From the NCBI GenBank assembly GCA_964432995.1, contig CAYSPU010000126.1, positions 1-16,504 of the forward strand: DNA of 16,504 nucleotides, in the 5' to 3' direction. Shown piece after piece: positions 15,401 through 16,504 of this stretch (its first letter is position 1; each line of letters opens with the position of its first letter). Source of the stretch: CAYSPU01 sp964432995. GTDB taxonomy: Bacteria; Verrucomicrobiota; Verrucomicrobiia; Limisphaerales; JAHDYP01. The position numbers and the translations under genes are program-made. Under the pieces are notes generated by a model. That model searched no databases. It saw only the letters and a list, made by a program, of their open reading frames with translations, and was not told where the DNA came from.

Positions 15401-16129
15401 CGCGATAGAAACCTTGACACAATTCATCGCTTTCCTGGGCATGCCCTTCTCACCCCGGCTCTGGCCCAGGCACCCTTCACCCGGATAACCGTTGGCGACA
15501 TCGTCACGGATCCAGAGGCATCGGTAGCCGGCGCATGGACCGATTATGATAACGACGGCTGCCTCGACTTATTTGTGGCCAACGGTGGTCATAGCCAGCA
15601 GCAGGCCAACTCGCTGTATTACAACGACGGCAACACGAATGGGTGGATTGTCCTGAGACTCGTAGGCACGGTCTCGAACCGTTCGGCCATCGGTGCAAGG
15701 ATCCGGGTCAGGGCCACGGTCTGGGCCAAGGAAATGTGGCAATTGCGCGAGATTTCGGGCGGCAGCGGACAGTGTAGTCAGAACGACCTCCGCGCGCACT
15801 TCGGTCTCGGCGACGCCACGAACGTGACGACACTCCGCATCGAGTGGCCTTCGGGAATCGTGCAGGGACTCTCGAATATCGCCGCCAACCAGAACCTGGC
15901 GATCACGGAACCCGCGCAGTTGGTGCCACTCGGGCCGCGCGAGTTCCAGATCCGATGCTGGAAGGGGATGCGGTTCGTGGTCGAGAAGTCGCCCGACCTG
16001 CGGACGTGGGATTCGCTGGGCGCAGTGACCAACGAGACCGGCACCTTGATTTTCCAGGACACGCAGACCGAGCCGGAAGCAGCTTGTTGTTACTATCGGG
16101 TGGTGTTGACGACGGAGAACGGCAAGTGA
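15401..16129 (+). pseudogene. N-terminally truncated FG-GAP/ASPIC-UnbV protein
   Basis: The frame opens after a TGA at 15398 and has no usual start before its first domain; the earliest in-frame start is GTG 15575, inside the domain. One FG-GAP/VCBS repeat is present (WTDYDNDGCLDLFVANGG, a calcium-binding DxDxDG-like loop). An ASPIC/UnbV domain follows directly (LVGTVSNRSAIGARIRV, SGGSGQCSQNDLRAHFGLG, LRIEWPSG). A C-terminal module ends the protein: FVVEKSPDLRTWDSLG to CCYYRVVL. Complete relatives usually have several FG-GAP repeats and a signal peptide and are several hundred residues longer, so the 5' part has been lost. Full relatives are secreted and may bind calcium or carbohydrate; this copy has no export signal. 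It might still be translated from GTG 15575. Confidence 0.65.
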
Positions 16130-16135
16130 CAAGGG

Positions 16136-16171
16136 AGGCAGGGCCTCAGACCGCGGGGCAGACCCCTGCCT
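16136..16171 (+). terminator. Inverted repeat just after the ASPIC/UnbV frame
   Basis: AGGCAGGG (16136-16143) and CCCTGCCT (16164-16171) form an 8-bp stem with a 20-base loop, 6 bases after the stop of the preceding frame. Position suggests a transcript end, but there is no U tract, so this is a weak call. Confidence 0.3.
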
Positions 16172-16257
16172 GCGCCGCGCCCGCGGGGTTAGCGCTCCGC
16201 CGGGAGTTACCGCGCGGGACCTGAGGACTCTGCGCCAGCGAGGAGAACAACGTGCGT

Positions 16258-16327
16258 GTCGCTGCGGTCGGCAATCACGAGTTGCGCCCCCGGGAGCGCA
16301 ACGGTAAAGTGACCGCAGGGCAGCGAC
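16258..16327. repeat. Nested hairpin upstream of a small frame
   Basis: GTCGCTG (16258-16264) pairs with CAGCGAC (16321-16327), CGGTC (16265-16269) pairs with GACCG (16311-16315), leaving a 5-base bulge CAGGG. Inside sits a second stem, GTTGCGC (16281-16287) / GCGCAAC (16296-16302). Nineteen base pairs in all are nested in 70 bases. Its right edge touches the GTG start of the next frame (16329). It could be a regulatory RNA structure or a remnant of a mobile palindromic element. Confidence 0.5.
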
Positions 16328-16328
16328 T

Positions 16329-16484
16329 GTGGAAACAAGCGCCTTTGACCGGGGGGTTCGGCCGGTGGCGGAGATTGTGTTCCCGGACAAAGCCCGGGCC
16401 ATTCTGGAGTTCCAGGCGGCGCCAGAGCTCAAAGCGCGGATCGAGGAACTTGAAATGGCCCCCGAAATTAAGACCAGCGGCTAA
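16329..16484 (+). pseudogene. Truncated small conserved hypothetical protein
   Basis: A 51-codon frame from GTG 16329. The part RPVAEIVFPDKARAIL followed by ELKARIEELE resembles the N-terminal half of a small protein of 80-90 residues that I recall as common in Planctomycetota and Verrucomicrobiota, which usually continues with a GELT-ERAEYE-like segment. Here the match stops after IEELE and the frame ends nine residues later in MAPEIKTSG and TAA. An alternative frame beginning at GTG 16252 behind a good GAGGAG site stays open to the window edge, but shows no recognisable motif. No function is known. Confidence 0.35.
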
Positions 16485-16504
16485 GCTAGACTTTGCGAGG
16501 TCTG

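Noticed and set aside
1..16504. CRISPR arrays, tRNA or rRNA genes
   Set aside because: No regularly spaced direct repeats, cloverleaf-like sequence or conserved rRNA segments were seen.

Overview
The window is about 16.5 kb of GC-rich DNA (roughly two thirds G+C by eye) from a draft assembly; a run of 93 N marks a scaffold gap. The gene set suggests a Verrucomicrobiota bacterium, probably near Pedosphaera/Limisphaera: DUF1080 and Gfo/Idh/MocA proteins with export signals, a Tat-exported TIM-barrel 'sugar isomerase', a GH116-type glycosidase, a kinase-WD40 protein, SUMF1 and ASPIC/UnbV secreted proteins, and short C-terminal or N-terminal modules ending in FYR(V/A)(V/I). This assignment is inference from gene content; there is no rRNA or marker gene here.

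Left part (311-9763) is a carbohydrate region. On the + strand lie a secreted DUF1080 (3-keto-disaccharide hydrolase type) protein and a DapA-family aldolase/lyase 41 bp behind it, then a beta-phosphoglucomutase-like HAD phosphatase. A convergent minus-strand pair follows: a Tat-exported TIM-barrel isomerase/epimerase and, 3 bp after it, a Tat-exported Gfo/Idh/MocA dehydrogenase. Divergent from that pair are a large Tat-exported GH116/DUF608 glycosidase and a secreted SGNH hydrolase. Together they look like a periplasmic system that oxidises, cleaves and deacylates glycosides, with cytoplasmic enzymes taking the products.

The two halves of this region are bounded by inverted copies of a dispersed repeat (2203-2255 and 5529-5581, 47 of 53 bases identical). 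The second copy is fused to a BIME-like pair of GC-rich palindromes (5481-5537) that sits directly at the 5' end of the isomerase gene and supplies its only in-frame ATG codons. The N gap lies inside the isomerase, and the two coding halves are out of frame across it as written.

Right part (9764-16504) looks worn. A kinase-WD40 gene has lost its kinase N-lobe and carries an in-frame TAG between the kinase and WD40 parts. After it come a compact MazF-type toxin-antitoxin pair with its own candidate promoter and palindrome, a short C-terminal remnant of a secreted protein, a SUMF1-domain protein that lacks one of the two formylglycine-generating cysteines, an ASPIC/UnbV protein missing its N-terminus, a nested hairpin, and a small conserved protein cut off after about 42 residues. 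Three of these share a small 'secreted-protein tail' motif. No tRNA, rRNA, CRISPR array, transposase or integrase was seen.
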